Shown here: positions 49,775 through 62,084 of the stretch, piece by piece
Layout: each line of letters opens with the position of its first letter
Position numbering within the stretch: the stretch's first letter is position 1
Assembly (NCBI RefSeq): GCF_014904705.1
Contig: NZ_JACZCQ010000013.1
Location: forward strand, 116,528-180,527
Origin: Nisaea sediminum
GTDB taxonomy: Bacteria; Pseudomonadota; Alphaproteobacteria; Thalassobaculales; Thalassobaculaceae
Direction: 5' to 3'
DNA: 64,000 nt
Program-made: the position numbers and the translations under genes
The notes under the pieces: generated by a model
The model's database searches: none
What the model was told of the DNA's origin: nothing
What the model saw: only the letters and a program-made list of their open reading frames with translations

Positions 49775-50212
49775 TCAGATCGCGGCCGGCATCGCGCCTT
49801 CGAGTTCTTCTTCCTCGACATGGACCGGACCGGAGTCCTGACCGCGGGCGTCCTCGTCCCGGTCGACCAGTTCGATCACCGCCATCGGGGCGCTGTCGCC
49901 ATAGCGGAAACCGGCCTTCAGGACGCGGGTGTAGCCACCCTGGCGATCCTTGTAGCGTTCGGCGAGAACGTCGAACAGCTTGCGGGTCATGCCCATGTCC
50001 TGCAGCTGCGACATCGCCTGACGGCGCGCGTGCAGGTCCTGGCGCTTGCCGAGGGTGATCAGCTTCTCCACGACGCTGCGCAGGTCCTTCGCCTTCGGCA
50101 GGGTGGTGACGATCTGCTCGTGCTTGATCAGCGCGTTGGCCATGTTCTTGAACATTGCCTTGCGGTGGCTGGCGGACCGGTTGAACCGGCGGCCTTTAAA
50201 ACGATGTCGCAT
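49775..50212 (-). CDS. rplQ: 50S ribosomal protein L17
   Basis: The protein has 145 residues. N-terminal [24 protein letters not shown] and [19 protein letters not shown] are the L17 signature. It is longer than the E. coli form because of an acidic tail (residues about 122-145, Asp/Glu-rich, ending AMPAAI), common in alphaproteobacteria. It is the last gene of the alpha operon, 65 bp after rpoA. Confidence 0.98.
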   Translation of the reverse strand: MRHRFKGRRFNRSASHRKAMFKNMANALIKHEQIVTTLPKAKDLRSVVEKLITLGKRQDLHARRQAMSQLQDMGMTRKLFDVLAERYKDRQGGYTRVLKAGFRYGDSAPMAVIELVDRDEDARGQDSGPVHVEEEELEGAMPAAI

Positions 50213-50277
50213 CGCGAAAACTCCAGTTTCGTATCTTCAAGTGCCTCACGGCACTGCGCGTTACGGCTTTAGGCCGC

Positions 50278-51294
50278 TCAGAACGGCTCTTCGAGCCGCT
50301 TGGCAAGCTCTTCGATGTTGTCCGGCGGCCAGTTCGGGATATCCATGCCGAGCGCCAGGCCCATTTGCCCCAGAACCTCTTTGATCTCGTTGAGGCTCTT
50401 GCGGCCGAAGTTCGGGGTCCGCAGCATTTCCGGCTCGGTCTTCTGAACCAGATCGCCGATATAGACGATGTTGTCGTTCTTCAGGCAGTTCGCGGAACGC
50501 ACGGAGAGTTCCAGCTCGTCCACCTTGCGGAGCAGATTCTTGTTGAACGGCAGCTCGGTCTTTTCCTCGGTCTCGACCACCTGCTGCGGCTCTTCGAAAT
50601 TGATGAAGAGCTGGAGCTGGTCCTGGAGGATGCGGGCGGCATAGGCCACCGCGTCTTCCGGGGTCAGCGAGCCGTCGGTCTCGACGGTCACGGACAGCTT
50701 GTCATAGTCAGTGACCTGGCCGACGCGGGTGTTGTCGACCTTATAGGTGACCTGGCGCACCGGAGAGAAGATCGCATCGACCGGGATCAGGCCGATCGGC
50801 GCGTCTTCCGGGCGGTTGGCGCTGGCCGGAACGTAGCCCTTGCCGGTCTCGACGGTGAATTCCATCGACAGGCTGGCGCCATTGTCGAGGGTGCAGATCA
50901 CCAGATCCGGGTTCATGACCTCGATGTCGGCGCCGGCTTCGATCATGCCCGCGGTGACTTCGCCGGGGCCTTCGGCCTTCAGACGCATCTTGCGCGGGCC
51001 TTCGCTGTGGGCGCGCAGCGCGATGGCCTTGATGTTGAGCACCATGTCGGTGACGTCCTCGCGGACGCCGGCGACGGAGGAGAACTCGTGAAGCACGCCG
51101 TCGATCTGGACCGCCGTCACCGCCGCGCCCTGGAGGGACGACAGCAGGATGCGACGAAGCGCGTTGCCGAGGGTCAGACCGAATCCACGCTCCAGCGGCT
51201 CCGCCACGATCGTTGCCTTGCGGGCGGGATCCGAACCCGGTTGCACATCGAGCTTGTTCGGCTTTATCAGAGCCTGCCAGTTCTTCTGAATCAC
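50278..51294 (-). CDS. rpoA: RNA polymerase alpha subunit
   Basis: The protein has 338 residues. The N-terminal domain (assembly; [22 protein letters not shown]) and the C-terminal domain ([39 protein letters not shown]-element and activator contacts) are complete. The [15 protein letters not shown] start is typical of alphaproteobacteria. It is separated from rpsK by a 116-bp gap that holds a 9-bp stem-loop. Confidence 0.98.
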   Translation of the reverse strand: MIQKNWQALIKPNKLDVQPGSDPARKATIVAEPLERGFGLTLGNALRRILLSSLQGAAVTAVQIDGVLHEFSSVAGVREDVTDMVLNIKAIALRAHSEGPRKMRLKAEGPGEVTAGMIEAGADIEVMNPDLVICTLDNGASLSMEFTVETGKGYVPASANRPEDAPIGLIPVDAIFSPVRQVTYKVDNTRVGQVTDYDKLSVTVETDGSLTPEDAVAYAARILQDQLQLFINFEEPQQVVETEEKTELPFNKNLLRKVDELELSVRSANCLKNDNIVYIGDLVQKTEPEMLRTPNFGRKSLNEIKEVLGQMGLALGMDIPNWPPDNIEELAKRLEEPF

Positions 51295-51345
51295 GGGAGT
51301 GACCTCATCGCTATCGAGACCCGCGGGCCTCTAACTTATGCTTTC

Positions 51346-51372
51346 GGCCCCGAAACCGACTGCTTCGGGGCC
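51346..51372 (-). other. Intercistronic stem-loop, rpsK-rpoA
   Basis: GGCCCCGAA (51346-51354) and TTCGGGGCC (51364-51372) form a perfect 9-bp stem with a 9-nt loop. No U-run follows on the minus strand, so this is more likely an mRNA stability or processing element than a terminator. Confidence 0.55.
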
Positions 51373-51410
51373 AAGGCGCTATCGGTCGGACGGCCGAAGC
51401 CGTCCGTTCC

Positions 51411-51806
51411 TTAGACCCGGCGCCGCTTCGGCGGCCGGCAGCCGTTGTGCGGGATCGGCGTGACATCGCGAATGGAGGTCACGGCAAAGCCGACAGACTG
51501 CAGCGCGCGCAGAGCGGACTCACGTCCCGAACCCGGGCCGCTGACTTCGATCTCAAGGGTCTTCATGCCATGCTCGGCGGCCTTCTTGCCGGCATCCTCG
51601 GCCGCGACCTGCGCCGCGTACGGGGTGGACTTACGGGAGCCCTTGAAACCCATCGCACCGGCGGAGGACCAGGAGATCGCGTTGCCCTGGGCGTCGGTGA
51701 TGGTGATCATGGTGTTGTTGAAGGATGCGTTCACGTGCGCGACACCGGAAGTGATGTTCTTCCGCTCGCGGCGCTTGACGCGACCCTGGGTCGGTTGCTT
51801 AGCCAT
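51411..51806 (-). CDS. rpsK: 30S ribosomal protein S11
   Basis: The protein has 131 residues, full length. [24 protein letters not shown] and the C-terminal [16 protein letters not shown] are diagnostic. S11 forms the platform near the E site. It follows rpsM by 36 bp. Confidence 0.98.
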   Translation of the reverse strand: MAKQPTQGRVKRRERKNITSGVAHVNASFNNTMITITDAQGNAISWSSAGAMGFKGSRKSTPYAAQVAAEDAGKKAAEHGMKTLEIEVSGPGSGRESALRALQSVGFAVTSIRDVTPIPHNGCRPPKRRRV

Positions 51807-51823
51807 TTACTGCCCTTCCGGCT

Positions 51824-51842
51824 TTTCGGGTCGAACCCGAAA
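51824..51842 (-). other. Intercistronic stem-loop, rpsM-rpsK
   Basis: TTTCGGGT (51824-51831) and ACCCGAAA (51835-51842) pair perfectly across 3 nt, starting directly after the rpsM stop codon. No U-run follows on the minus strand. Confidence 0.45.
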
Positions 51843-52211
51843 TTACTTCTTCTTACCAGCGATAGCCTTCGCGGGGCCCTTGCGGGTCCGCGCGTTGGTG
51901 TGGGTCCGCTGACCTCGCACCGGCAGGCCCTTGCGGTGCCGCAGGCCGCGATAGCAGCCCAGGTCCATCAGACGCTTGATGTCCATCGCCACCTTGCGGC
52001 GCAGGTCACCCTCGACCACCTGATCGCGGTCGATGACCTCGCGCAGGCGCGCGACTTCGTCTTCGGTCAGTTCATGTACACGGCGCTCGCGCGGGATACC
52101 GACGCTCTCACAGATCTTTGTGGAGGTGGTCCGGCCGATACCATGAATGTATGTCAAAGCAATCTCGACACGCTTTTGCGTCGGGATATTCACGCCTGCG
52201 ATGCGCGCCAC
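51843..52211 (-). CDS. rpsM: 30S ribosomal protein S13
   Basis: The protein has 122 residues. It starts at GTG 52211 ([15 protein letters not shown]), which has the usual S13 N-terminus and AGGAG about 8-12 nt upstream; a TTG two codons earlier is too close to that site. [24 protein letters not shown] is the C-terminal signature. It is the first gene of the alpha operon behind its own promoter and structured leader. Confidence 0.97.
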   Translation of the reverse strand: MARIAGVNIPTQKRVEIALTYIHGIGRTTSTKICESVGIPRERRVHELTEDEVARLREVIDRDQVVEGDLRRKVAMDIKRLMDLGCYRGLRHRKGLPVRGQRTHTNARTRKGPAKAIAGKKK

Positions 52212-52230
52212 GAGCAAACTCCTCAGTACA

Positions 52231-52327
52231 ACGCTTGTCAGCGTCCAACAAAATTACGGGTCATCTGACCCAGGCACCGAACTCGGAAAATTCGCGCAAG
52301 CGAATACGCACGGTTTCTCCGAAACCG
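52231..52327 (-). promoter_or_regulatory. Structured 5' leader of the alpha operon (four hairpins)
   Basis: Four small perfect hairpins follow each other: 52311-52327 (CGGTTTC/GAAACCG, 3-nt loop), 52290-52305 (ATTCGC/GCGAAT, 4-nt loop), 52258-52271 (GGGTC/GACCC, 4-nt loop) and 52231-52244 (ACGCT/AGCGT, 4-nt loop). They all lie between the predicted start point near 52330 and the rpsM ribosome binding site. Confidence 0.6.
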
Positions 52328-52336
52328 AGGGCGCGG

Positions 52337-52364
52337 ATTATACGCAACCGAATTGCCGAGTCAA
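52337..52364 (-). promoter_or_regulatory. Sigma-70 promoter of rpsM-rpsK-rpoA-rplQ
   Basis: On the minus strand TTGACT (52364-52359) and a perfect TATAAT (52342-52337) are 16 nt apart. Transcription would start near 52330, about 120 nt before the rpsM GTG. It lies in the 182-bp adk-rpsM gap, the longest inside the ribosomal cluster. Confidence 0.8.
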
Positions 52365-52393
52365 CCGGTTTACCCGCACCTCAAATCCCAAAC

Positions 52394-52965
52394 TCAGGCC
52401 GCCGCGATCGCGTCGATCTGAGCACTCACCTCTTCGATGGAGGCCATGCCGTCCACCGTCTTCAGCGCTCCCTTGGCCGCGTAATACGGCGTGATCGGAG
52501 CGGTCTGTTCCTTGTACACATCGAGCCGCTTCTTCAGCGTCTCTTCGTTGTCGTCGCTGCGACGCTCGGCTTCCGGTGTCTGTGCGATCCGGGTACGGAT
52601 GCGATCAAACAGGATGCTTTCGTCGACCTTGAGTTCGATCACGTGATCGATCTTCAGGCCCTTGTCGGCCAGCATGACGTCGAGCGCTTCCGCCTGCGCC
52701 ACGGTGCGCGGGAAGCCGTCGAGAATGAAACCGTTCTTGCAATCCGGCTCGTCGACACGTTCGGAAATCATCTGAACCATGATGTCGTCGGAGACCAGAC
52801 CGCCTGCGTCGATGATGCTCTTCGCCTTCAGGCCGACATCGCTGCCAGACGCGATCGCCGCGCGCAGCATGTCACCGGTGGAGAGCTGGACGATCTTGAA
52901 CTTGTCCTCCAGGCGCTTCGCCTGGGTCCCCTTTCCGGCACCCGGAGGGCCGAGCAAAATCAGAT

Positions 52966-52969
<4 letters not shown>
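52394..52969 (-). CDS. adk: Adenylate kinase
   Basis: The protein has 191 residues. The P-loop is GPPGAGKGT (residues 7-15), with [10 protein letters not shown] and [13 protein letters not shown] as AMP-binding parts. It is a short-lid form: between [23 protein letters not shown] there is no zinc-finger LID, unlike the ~214-residue E. coli enzyme. It interconverts AMP, ADP and ATP. The start overlaps the secY stop by 4 bp. Confidence 0.97.
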
Positions 52970-54309
<1,340 letters not shown>

Positions 54310-54338
54310 GTCGCTGAACCCAATCGGTGGATGTCAGG

Positions 54339-54842
54339 TTACTCGCTGGAGGAGTCGCCCGCTTCTTTGCCCGGCTTCGCGGCGGCGGCCGCAACCGTAA
54401 CGGAACCACCGGCCTTCTCGACCGCCGCGATCGCGGCAGCCGATGCACCGGCAACTTCCACCTTAACTTTGGCCTTCAGCTCGCCCGTTGCAAGCAGGCG
54501 CACGCCGTCGCGCAGACGACCGACCACGCCGGCGGCCTGAAGCGCCGCGGCATCGATGGTCTTCTTGCCGTCGAGCTTGCCCGCGTCGATCGCCGCCTGG
54601 ATCGTGCCGACATTGACCGGCGCGTATTCCTTGCGGAACGGGTTCTTGAAGCCACGCTTCGGCAGGCGGCGATGGATCGGCATCTGGCCGCCCTCGAAGC
54701 CGTTGATGGCAACGCCGGAGCGCGAGGTCTGACCCTTCTGACCCTTGCCGGCGGTCTTGCCGAGGCCGGAACCGGCACCGCGGCCGACCCGCTTGCCGGA
54801 CGGACGCGCGCCCGGATTGTCGCGAAGTTCGTTGAGTTTCAT
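54339..54842 (-). CDS. rplO: 50S ribosomal protein L15
   Basis: The protein has 167 residues. [38 protein letters not shown] is the classic Gly/Arg-rich N-terminus. The C-terminus carries an extra Ala/Lys/Ser tail of about 15 residues beyond the usual end. Confidence 0.98.
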   Translation of the reverse strand: MKLNELRDNPGARPSGKRVGRGAGSGLGKTAGKGQKGQTSRSGVAINGFEGGQMPIHRRLPKRGFKNPFRKEYAPVNVGTIQAAIDAGKLDGKKTIDAAALQAAGVVGRLRDGVRLLATGELKAKVKVEVAGASAAAIAAVEKAGGSVTVAAAAAKPGKEAGDSSSE

Positions 54843-54899
54843 CGTTCTTGCCCTCGTTCCGGCAACGGCCGGATCGCCTTGATGTACTGCCTGATCGCC

Positions 54900-55106
54900 T
54901 TAGGACGCGTCTTCGACGCGCACCAGATGGTGAACCTTATTGATCATGCCGCGAACCGACGGAGTGTCCTCCAGGGTGCGCGTGCGATGCATTTTGTTCA
55001 GACCGAGACCGATCAGGGTCTGCTCCTGGTCCTTGGTCCGGCCGATCGGGCTGCCGATCTGGGTGACCGTGACCGTCTTGCCAGCCTTCTTCTTCGTCGC
55101 CGCCAT
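54900..55106 (-). CDS. rpmD: 50S ribosomal protein L30
   Basis: The protein has 68 residues. [30 protein letters not shown] with [15 protein letters not shown] is the L30 signature. It lies between rpsE (15 bp) and rplO (57 bp). Confidence 0.97.
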   Translation of the reverse strand: MAATKKKAGKTVTVTQIGSPIGRTKDQEQTLIGLGLNKMHRTRTLEDTPSVRGMINKVHHLVRVEDAS

Positions 55107-55121
55107 GGCTCTTCTCCGTCC

Positions 55122-55676
55122 TTAGGCCTGTGCCGCTTCGGCGTCGGCGCCGGACCGGCCGAAGATCTCGGAGACCTTCTTGCTGCGCTTGGCCGCAACC
55201 GCGCGCGGGGACCGGACGTTCTTCAACGCCTCGAAGGTGGCCTTGATCATGTTGTGCGGGTTGGAGGTGCCGGTGGACTTCGCCACGACGTCCTGCATAC
55301 CCAGCGCTTCGAAGATCGCACGCATCGGACCGCCCGCGATGATACCGGTACCGGCCGGAGCCGACCGCAGGATCACCCGGCCGGCGCCGAAGCGACCGCC
55401 GATATCGTGGTGCAGCGTGCGGCCTTCGCGCAGCGGCACGCGGACCATGCCGCGCTTCGCCTGCTCGGTCGCCTTGCGGATCGCTTCCGGCACTTCACGG
55501 GCCTTGCCCGCGCCGTAGCCGACGCGGCCGCGGCCGTCACCGACAATCACCAGGGCGGCGAAGCCGAACCGGCGACCGCCCTTCACAACCTTGGCGACGC
55601 GGTTGATACCGACCAGCTTTTCAACCAGTTCCGGTTCTTCGCGCGCGTCGCGATCTCGTCTTTCGCCTCGTGCCAT
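55122..55676 (-). CDS. rpsE: 30S ribosomal protein S5
   Basis: The protein has 184 residues. The double-stranded RNA-binding part ([20 protein letters not shown]) and [25 protein letters not shown] are diagnostic. There are short charged N-terminal and Ala-rich C-terminal extensions. Confidence 0.98.
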   Translation of the reverse strand: MARGERRDRDAREEPELVEKLVGINRVAKVVKGGRRFGFAALVIVGDGRGRVGYGAGKAREVPEAIRKATEQAKRGMVRVPLREGRTLHHDIGGRFGAGRVILRSAPAGTGIIAGGPMRAIFEALGMQDVVAKSTGTSNPHNMIKATFEALKNVRSPRAVAAKRSKKVSEIFGRSGADAEAAQA

Positions 55677-55689
55677 GTCCCGGCCCTTT

Positions 55690-56052
55690 CTAGAACTTCA
55701 GTCCGGCTTCACGCGCGGCGTCGGCCAGAGCCTTGACGCGCCCGTGATAGCGGTAACCGCCGCGGTCGAACACGACGTCGGTGACGCCCTTGCTCACCGC
55801 ACGTTCGCCGATCAGCTTTCCGATCTGCGCGGCCGCGGCCTTGTCGGCCCCGGTCTTCAGGCCACCCCGAACGTCCTTCTCGATGGAAGACGCGCTCACG
55901 AGGGTCTCGCCCTTCAGATCGTCGATGATCTGCGCATAGATGTTCTTGGAGGACCGGAACACGGAGAGCCGGGCCTTGCCATTCGTCTTTGCGCGCAGCG
56001 CGGTACGAGTCCGCTCGCGGCGACGCTGGAAGAGTTTCTTTGAGTTCAGCAT
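55690..56052 (-). CDS. rplR: 50S ribosomal protein L18
   Basis: The protein has 120 residues. [18 protein letters not shown] and the C-terminal [28 protein letters not shown] are the L18 signature. It binds 5S rRNA. The longer frame to 56197 overlaps rplF and was rejected. Confidence 0.98.
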   Translation of the reverse strand: MLNSKKLFQRRRERTRTALRAKTNGKARLSVFRSSKNIYAQIIDDLKGETLVSASSIEKDVRGGLKTGADKAAAAQIGKLIGERAVSKGVTDVVFDRGGYRYHGRVKALADAAREAGLKF

Positions 56053-56063
56053 GCCCCGGTTCC

Positions 56064-56597
<534 letters not shown>

Positions 56598-56611
56598 TGT
56601 CCTGGCTCCGA

Positions 56612-57010
56612 TCAGAATACCTGGCAGAGGACTTCGCCGCCGACATTGGCAGCGCGGGCCTCGTTGTCGGACAGAATGCCGCGCGGGGTCGACAGGATCT
56701 GGATACCCAGACCGTTGTAGCACCGCGGCAGGTCCTTGATCTTCGAATATACCCGACGGCCAGGGCGGGACACGCGCTTGATCTCGCGGATCACCGGCTC
56801 GCCATCGTGGTACTTCAGTTCAATCGTCAGTTCGCCGATACCTGCACGGACCTCGGCGCTCGAATAACCGCGAATGTAACCTTCGCGCATCAGAACTTCG
56901 AGCACGTTGCTCCGCAGCTTCGACGCCGGGCTCAGCACAACGCTTTTACCAGCGGACTGGCCATTCCGGATCCGGGTCAGCATATCCCCGAGAGGATCAC
57001 TCATCGTCAC
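56612..57010 (-). CDS. rpsH: 30S ribosomal protein S8
   Basis: The protein has 132 residues. [15 protein letters not shown] and the C-terminal [26 protein letters not shown] are diagnostic. In E. coli S8 represses the spc operon through an rplE-site mRNA structure; whether that holds here was not seen. Confidence 0.98.
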   Translation of the reverse strand: MTMSDPLGDMLTRIRNGQSAGKSVVLSPASKLRSNVLEVLMREGYIRGYSSAEVRAGIGELTIELKYHDGEPVIREIKRVSRPGRRVYSKIKDLPRCYNGLGIQILSTPRGILSDNEARAANVGGEVLCQVF

Positions 57011-57025
57011 GGTCAGACTCCTCTC

Positions 57026-57331
57026 TTACCAGCTAGACTTGACCATGCCCGGGATCTGGCCAATCGAGCCGAGATCGCGCAGGGCAATGCGGGACATTTT
57101 GAGCTTGCGGTAGTAGCCGCGCGGGCGACCGCTGACTTCGCAGCGGTTGCGCAGACGGATCTTGGCACCGTTCCGCGGCATCTCGTTCAGCTTCAGGGCG
57201 GCCTTGAACCGCTCTTCCATCGGCAGATCCTTGTCCGCGATGACCGCCTTCAGGCGCTCCCGCTTCGCGGTATCCCGCTGGACCAGCTTCTGACGGTTCC
57301 TGTTCTTTTCGATCGCGCTTTTCTTCGCCAT
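57026..57331 (-). CDS. rpsN: 30S ribosomal protein S14
   Basis: The protein has 101 residues, the long zinc-free type. [19 protein letters not shown] and [27 protein letters not shown] are diagnostic. Lies between rplE and rpsH. Confidence 0.98.
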   Translation of the reverse strand: MAKKSAIEKNRNRQKLVQRDTAKRERLKAVIADKDLPMEERFKAALKLNEMPRNGAKIRLRNRCEVSGRPRGYYRKLKMSRIALRDLGSIGQIPGMVKSSW

Positions 57332-57349
57332 GAGTCTTCTCCAGCCCGA

Positions 57350-57889
57350 TCAGTTCACGAACGGGAAGTTGAAGCGACGCAGCAGCTCGCGCGCCTCATC
57401 GTCGGTTTCGGCCGTCGTCACAACGACGATTTCCATGCCCCGGATCGAGTCGACCTTGTCGTAGTCGATTTCCGGGAACACGATCTGCTCTTTCAGGCCC
57501 ATCGAATAGTTGCCGCGCCCGTCGAAGCTTTTCGGGCTGAGACCACGGAAGTCACGGACGCGCGGCAGGGCGATGTTCACCAGACGATCCAGGAACTCGT
57601 ACATCCGCTCGCGGCGAAGGGTGACCTTGCAGCCGATCGGCATGCCCTCGCGGAGCTTGAAGCCGGCAATCGACTTCTTCGCGCGGGTGACGATCGGACG
57701 CTGACCGGTGATGAGGGCGAGGTCTTCCGCAGCGGCTTTCACCTTCTTGGAATCCTGCACCGCCTCGCCAACGCCGATGTTGACGATGACTTTCTCGATC
57801 GTCGGACATTTCATCGGGTTCGAGTATTTGAACTCCGACATCATCTCCGGCTTGATCGTGCTCTCGTATACTTCTTTCAATCGCGACAT
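57350..57889 (-). CDS. rplE: 50S ribosomal protein L5
   Basis: The protein has 179 residues. [47 protein letters not shown] and the C-terminal [13 protein letters not shown] are diagnostic. It contacts 5S rRNA and the P-site tRNA. Confidence 0.98.
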   Translation of the reverse strand: MSRLKEVYESTIKPEMMSEFKYSNPMKCPTIEKVIVNIGVGEAVQDSKKVKAAAEDLALITGQRPIVTRAKKSIAGFKLREGMPIGCKVTLRRERMYEFLDRLVNIALPRVRDFRGLSPKSFDGRGNYSMGLKEQIVFPEIDYDKVDSIRGMEIVVVTTAETDDEARELLRRFNFPFVN

Positions 57890-57912
57890 ATCTGGCCTTC
57901 TTTCGAGCGCGC

Positions 57913-58236
57913 TTAAGCGTCGATCACTTCGCCGGACCGTTTCGCGAAGCGGACTTTACGTCCGTCCTCGAGAACACGAATCCCGACGCGCGTCGGCTCG
58001 TTGGACTTCGGGTCGATGTGCGCCACATTCGAGATGTGAAGCGGCGCCTCTTTCTCAATAATCCCGCCGGCGGCGAACTGGGTCGGGCGCGTGTGGCGCT
58101 TGACCATGTTCACACCCTGGACCAGGACCCGGCTTTCGGCCGGAATGACGCGCAGAACTTCGCCCGTCTTGCCCTTGTCCTTCCCGGTGGTGACGACAAC
58201 CTTGTCGCCCTTTTTCACCTTGAACTTAGTTGCCAT
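57913..58236 (-). CDS. rplX: 50S ribosomal protein L24
   Basis: The protein has 107 residues from ATG 58236; GGAGG lies 7-11 nt upstream. [25 protein letters not shown] is the KOW motif. The ATG shares one base with the rplN stop (TGATG). Confidence 0.97.
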   Translation of the reverse strand: MATKFKVKKGDKVVVTTGKDKGKTGEVLRVIPAESRVLVQGVNMVKRHTRPTQFAAGGIIEKEAPLHISNVAHIDPKSNEPTRVGIRVLEDGRKVRFAKRSGEVIDA

Positions 58237-58604
58237 CACAGCACCTCCGGTGCGAGCGAGATGATCTTCATGAACTTCTTGGCGCGAAGTTCACGGGTCA
58301 CCGGACCAAAGATACGGGTCCCGATCGGCTCGTTCTGCTTGTTGATCAGCACCGCGGCATTGCGATCGAACCGGATCGAGGAACCGTCATTGCGGCGGAT
58401 CTCTTTCGCGGTCCGGACGATCACCGCCCGCAGCACGTCACCCTTTTTCACGCGGCCCCGCGGAATTGCTTCCTTCACGGAGACCACAATCACGTCACCG
58501 ACGGCAGCGACCTTGCGCTTGGAACCGCCGAGAACCTTGATGCACTGGACACGGCGGGCGCCGGAATTGTCAGCGACATCGAGGTTTGACTGCATCTGAA
58601 TCAT
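58236..58604 (-). CDS. rplN: 50S ribosomal protein L14
   Basis: The protein has 122 residues, standard length. [27 protein letters not shown] at the N-terminus and [24 protein letters not shown] at the end are diagnostic. It is coupled to rplX by a one-base overlap. Confidence 0.98.
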   Translation of the reverse strand: MIQMQSNLDVADNSGARRVQCIKVLGGSKRKVAAVGDVIVVSVKEAIPRGRVKKGDVLRAVIVRTAKEIRRNDGSSIRFDRNAAVLINKQNEPIGTRIFGPVTRELRAKKFMKIISLAPEVL

Positions 58605-58624
58605 GTCGTCACTCCTTCCGTCGC

Positions 58625-58870
58625 TTAAGCTTCGCCGCCGGCGTCTTCAACGACGATCCAGCTCTTGCGCTTCGAAATCGGAGCGCATTCCTGGATCCGC
58701 ACAATGTCGCCGACCTTGCACGCATTCTGTTCGTCATGCGCGGCGAACTTCTTCGAGCGCTTGATGAACTTCTTATAGATCGGGTGCATGACGCGACGCT
58801 CGACGCGGACGACGATAGATTTCTCGCCCTTGTCGCTCACCACGGTGCCCTGCAAAATTCGCCTCGGCAT
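58625..58870 (-). CDS. rpsQ: 30S ribosomal protein S17
   Basis: The protein has 81 residues. [42 protein letters not shown] is the S17 core, followed by [15 protein letters not shown]. It lies 26 bp after rpmC and 20 bp before rplN. Confidence 0.98.
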   Translation of the reverse strand: MPRRILQGTVVSDKGEKSIVVRVERRVMHPIYKKFIKRSKKFAAHDEQNACKVGDIVRIQECAPISKRKSWIVVEDAGGEA

Positions 58871-58896
58871 TTTTCGTCTCCTAAATCCAGCGCCGA

Positions 58897-59097
58897 TTAA
58901 GCGCTGGCCTGCCCGTGCAGGATCGTCTTGATGCGCGCGATCTCGCGGCGCACCTGCCGCATCCGCGCAGTGTTCTCCAGCTGGCCGTTGGCGCGCTGGA
59001 AACGGAGGTTGAAGGCCTCCTTCTTCAGGTCCACCAGGCTGGTCTTCAGCTCATCGGCCGTCTTGGCGCGAAGATCGGTTGCTGCCTTGCTTGCCAT
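58897..59097 (-). CDS. rpmC: 50S ribosomal protein L29
   Basis: The protein has 66 residues. [46 protein letters not shown] is the L29 helix pair. ATG 59097 (MASKAATDL) is the true start; the frame to 59250 lies in rplP. Confidence 0.97.
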   Translation of the reverse strand: MASKAATDLRAKTADELKTSLVDLKKEAFNLRFQRANGQLENTARMRQVRREIARIKTILHGQASA

Positions 59098-59117
59098 CGT
59101 TCTTCTCTCCCCCGGCC

Positions 59118-59531
59118 TTATTCGCCGAGCCGGGCAACGAAGCGCGTGTCGAGCGGAAGCTTGGCGGAAGCAAGCGTGAACGCTTCTTCGGCCAGGTCCC
59201 GCGGAACGCCCTCGAGCTCGAACATGATGCGACCGGGCTTTACACGGCACACCCAGAACTCGGGCGTGCCCTTGCCCTTACCCATACGAACTTCAGCCGG
59301 CTTGGACGACACCGGAACATCCGGGAAAATCCGGATCCACACCCGGCCGGCACGGCGGATGTGACGGGTGATCGCACGACGGGCCGCTTCGATCTGACGC
59401 GCGGTGACCCGCGCCGGCTGCATCGCCTTCAGACCGTAGGAGCCGAAATTCAGCGTCGTGCCGCCTTTGGCGTTTCCGTGAATGCGCCCCTTGTGGGCCT
59501 TCCGGAATTTTGTGCGCTTCGGACTAAGCAT
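59118..59531 (-). CDS. rplP: 50S ribosomal protein L16
   Basis: The protein has 137 residues. [24 protein letters not shown] and [20 protein letters not shown] are diagnostic. It organises the A-site region. It lies 28 bp after rpsC. Confidence 0.98.
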   Translation of the reverse strand: MLSPKRTKFRKAHKGRIHGNAKGGTTLNFGSYGLKAMQPARVTARQIEAARRAITRHIRRAGRVWIRIFPDVPVSSKPAEVRMGKGKGTPEFWVCRVKPGRIMFELEGVPRDLAEEAFTLASAKLPLDTRFVARLGE

Positions 59532-59559
59532 CTTTCAATCCTCTACCCTGTCCGCCGGC

Positions 59560-60240
59560 TCAGCGCTGCGCGCCGGGCTGGTCGGTCAGCCGCTTTTCAC
59601 TGGCAAGCGGATCATGTTCCATGATCTCGCCCTTGAAGACCCAGACCTTGACGCCGCAGGCGCCATAGGTGGTCTGCGCGGTGGACTCGCCGTAATCGAT
59701 GTCGGCCCGCAGCGTGTGAAGCGGAACGCGGCCTTCGCGGTACCATTCGGTCCGGGCGATTTCCGCGCCGCCGAGACGGCCGGCACAGTTGATCCGGATG
59801 CCCTGGGCGCCGAGACGCATGGCGGACTGGACGGCCCGCTTCATGGCTCGGCGGAAGGCAACGCGGCGCTCGAGCTGCTGCGCGATATTGTCGGCAACCA
59901 GCTTGGCGTCGATTTCCGGCTTGCGGATCTCGAGGATGTTCAGGCTGACCTCGGTTCCGGCCATCTTCGAAAGTTCCTGACGGAGCTTCTCGATGTCCTG
60001 ACCCTTCTTGCCGATAACCACGCCCGGACGGGCGGTGTAGATGGCAATCCGGCAGCGCTTCGCCGGACGCTCGATGACGATCCGGGAGATGCCGGCCTGC
60101 GACAGACGCTTGTGCAGGAAGCGGCGGATCCGGATGTCCTCGTGCAGGAGATCGCCATATTCCTTGGCAGCGAACCAGCGGGAATCCCAGGTCCGGTTGA
60201 TGCCGAGGCGAAGCCCGATCGGATTTACTTTATGACCCAT
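59560..60240 (-). CDS. rpsC: 30S ribosomal protein S3
   Basis: The protein has 226 residues. [22 protein letters not shown], the KH domain [15 protein letters not shown] and the C-terminal [16 protein letters not shown] are all present. It shares one base with the rplV stop. Confidence 0.98.
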   Translation of the reverse strand: MGHKVNPIGLRLGINRTWDSRWFAAKEYGDLLHEDIRIRRFLHKRLSQAGISRIVIERPAKRCRIAIYTARPGVVIGKKGQDIEKLRQELSKMAGTEVSLNILEIRKPEIDAKLVADNIAQQLERRVAFRRAMKRAVQSAMRLGAQGIRINCAGRLGGAEIARTEWYREGRVPLHTLRADIDYGESTAQTTYGACGVKVWVFKGEIMEHDPLASEKRLTDQPGAQR

Positions 60241-60620
60241 TATTCGGTCTCCCCGCGCTCGCGCACGACCACAGTGAGGTGCGAGAACGGCTTTATGATC
60301 TTGCCGACACGCCCCCGCGCCCGCGGACGGAAGCGCTTCATGACGATGCTCTTGCCGACGGAGGCTTCCTTGACGAAAAGCCGGTCAACATCGAGCTGAT
60401 GGTTGTTCTCAGCGTTCGCGATGGCGGACTGCAGAACCTTCTTCACGTCGTTCGCGATGCGGCGGCGGGAGAAGGTCAGGGCTGCGAGAGCCTTTTCCAC
60501 ATCCATGCCACGGATCATCTGCGCGACGACATTCAGCTTCTGCGGGCTCACGCGTACATTGCGGAGCACTGCCTTCGCCTCGGTATCGTCCAGCCTGCGT
60601 TCGGCCGCACTCTTTCCCAT
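60240..60620 (-). CDS. rplV: 50S ribosomal protein L22
   Basis: The protein has 126 residues. [30 protein letters not shown] and [25 protein letters not shown] are diagnostic; the latter loop lines the exit tunnel. It is coupled to rpsC. Confidence 0.98.
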   Translation of the reverse strand: MGKSAAERRLDDTEAKAVLRNVRVSPQKLNVVAQMIRGMDVEKALAALTFSRRRIANDVKKVLQSAIANAENNHQLDVDRLFVKEASVGKSIVMKRFRPRARGRVGKIIKPFSHLTVVVRERGETE

Positions 60621-60637
60621 GGTCTCTGCTCCAGTCC

Positions 60638-60913
60638 TCAGCGCCGCGACTTCTTATCGGCCGCGTGGCCGTAATAAGTGCGGGTCGGCGCGAATTCGCC
60701 GAGTTTGTGTCCGACCATGTTCTCGGTCACCAGAACCGGAACGAATTTCTGGCCATTGTGAACCCCGAAGGTCAGACCGACGAACTGCGGCAAAATCGTC
60801 GACCGGCGCGACCAGGTCTTGATGACCTCGTTACGGCCGGACGCGCGTGTCGCGTCGGACTTCTTCAGGAGATACCCGTCAACAAACGGGCCTTTCCAAA
60901 CAGAACGTGCCAA
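60638..60913 (-). CDS. rpsS: 30S ribosomal protein S19
   Basis: The protein has 91 residues. [18 protein letters not shown] and [29 protein letters not shown] are diagnostic. It lies 17 bp before rplV. Confidence 0.98.
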   Translation of the reverse strand: MARSVWKGPFVDGYLLKKSDATRASGRNEVIKTWSRRSTILPQFVGLTFGVHNGQKFVPVLVTENMVGHKLGEFAPTRTYYGHAADKKSRR

Positions 60914-60926
60914 CGTCTATCTCCTC

Positions 60927-61751
60927 TTACTTCCGGCGACGCCGCACGATCATGCGGTCGGTCTTCTTGTTGTTGCGGGTGCGCTTGCCCTTGGTCGGCT
61001 TGCCCCACGGGGTCACCGGATGGCGACCGCCGGAGGTCCGGCCTTCACCACCGCCATGCGGGTGATCGACCGGGTTCATCACGACACCACGGACATGCGG
61101 GCGCTTGCCGAGCCAGCGGGACCGGCCCGCCTTACCGATATTGGTGTTCTGCTGGTCCGGGTTGGACACCGCACCGATCGTCGCCATGCATTCGCCGCGG
61201 ACCATGCGCACTTCACCGGAGGTGAGGCGCAGCAGAGCATAGCCCTGGTCGCGGCCAACGATCTGGACATAGGCACCGGCGGAGCGGGCGATCTGACCAC
61301 CCTTGCCCGGCTTGAACTCCACGTTGTGCACGATCGTGCCCACCGGGATGTTCTTCAGCGGCATCGCGTTGCCCGGCTTGATGTCCTGGCGCTCGCCGGC
61401 GATGACCTTGTCACCCGCCTTGAGACGCTGCGGAGCCAGGATGTAGGCCAGCTCACCGTCATCATACTTGATCAGCGCAATGAACGCGGTCCGGTTCGGA
61501 TCGTATTCCAGCCGCTCGACCGTCGCGGCGACGTCGAACTTCGTCCGCTTGAAGTCGATGATGCGGTACTTGCGCTTGTGCCCGCCGCCACGCCAGAAGG
61601 CAGTGGTGCGGCCGTGGTTGTTACGTCCGCCGGACTTGGTCAGGCCGCGGGTCAGAGCTTTGACCGGCTTGCCTTTCCAGAGTTCCGAGCGGTCGACGAT
61701 CACCAGTTCACGCTGGGACGGCGTCGTCGGATTGAATGTCTTCAACGCCAT
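60927..61751 (-). CDS. rplB: 50S ribosomal protein L2
   Basis: The protein has 274 residues. [67 protein letters not shown] are diagnostic; the His of the DHPHGGGEG loop is next to the peptidyl transferase centre. It is 3 bp from rplW. Confidence 0.98.
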   Translation of the reverse strand: MALKTFNPTTPSQRELVIVDRSELWKGKPVKALTRGLTKSGGRNNHGRTTAFWRGGGHKRKYRIIDFKRTKFDVAATVERLEYDPNRTAFIALIKYDDGELAYILAPQRLKAGDKVIAGERQDIKPGNAMPLKNIPVGTIVHNVEFKPGKGGQIARSAGAYVQIVGRDQGYALLRLTSGEVRMVRGECMATIGAVSNPDQQNTNIGKAGRSRWLGKRPHVRGVVMNPVDHPHGGGEGRTSGGRHPVTPWGKPTKGKRTRNNKKTDRMIVRRRRK

Positions 61752-61754
61752 GGA

Positions 61755-62084
61755 TTAGACCCCCTGGGTAACGTCGATGTCCTGACCGTCCTCGAAAGTG
61801 ACGATCGCCTTCTTGTAGTCGGACCGCTTACCGATCTTGCCGCGGAAGCGCTTGACCTTGCCCTTGTTGAGCACGGTGTTCACCGCTTTCACCTTGCGGT
61901 CGAACAGCTTCTCGACGGCGACCTTGATCTCCGGCTTGGTCGCGTCCAGCGTGACCTCGAAGGTCACCTGGCCGTACTGCGAGCCAAGGGTCGACTTTTC
62001 GGTGACGATCGGGCGGACGATGATGTCGTACGCGCGTTCGTCGCTCATCCGCACCTGGCGGGCGTTGTAGGGACGCATGCTCAT
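61755..62084 (-). CDS. rplW: 50S ribosomal protein L23
   Basis: The protein has 109 residues. [15 protein letters not shown] and [31 protein letters not shown] are the L23 signature. ATG 62084 overlaps rplD by 4 bp and is preferred; MSDERAYD (12 codons later) would remove a short N-terminal extension. Confidence 0.96.
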   Translation of the reverse strand: MSMRPYNARQVRMSDERAYDIIVRPIVTEKSTLGSQYGQVTFEVTLDATKPEIKVAVEKLFDRKVKAVNTVLNKGKVKRFRGKIGKRSDYKKAIVTFEDGQDIDVTQGV

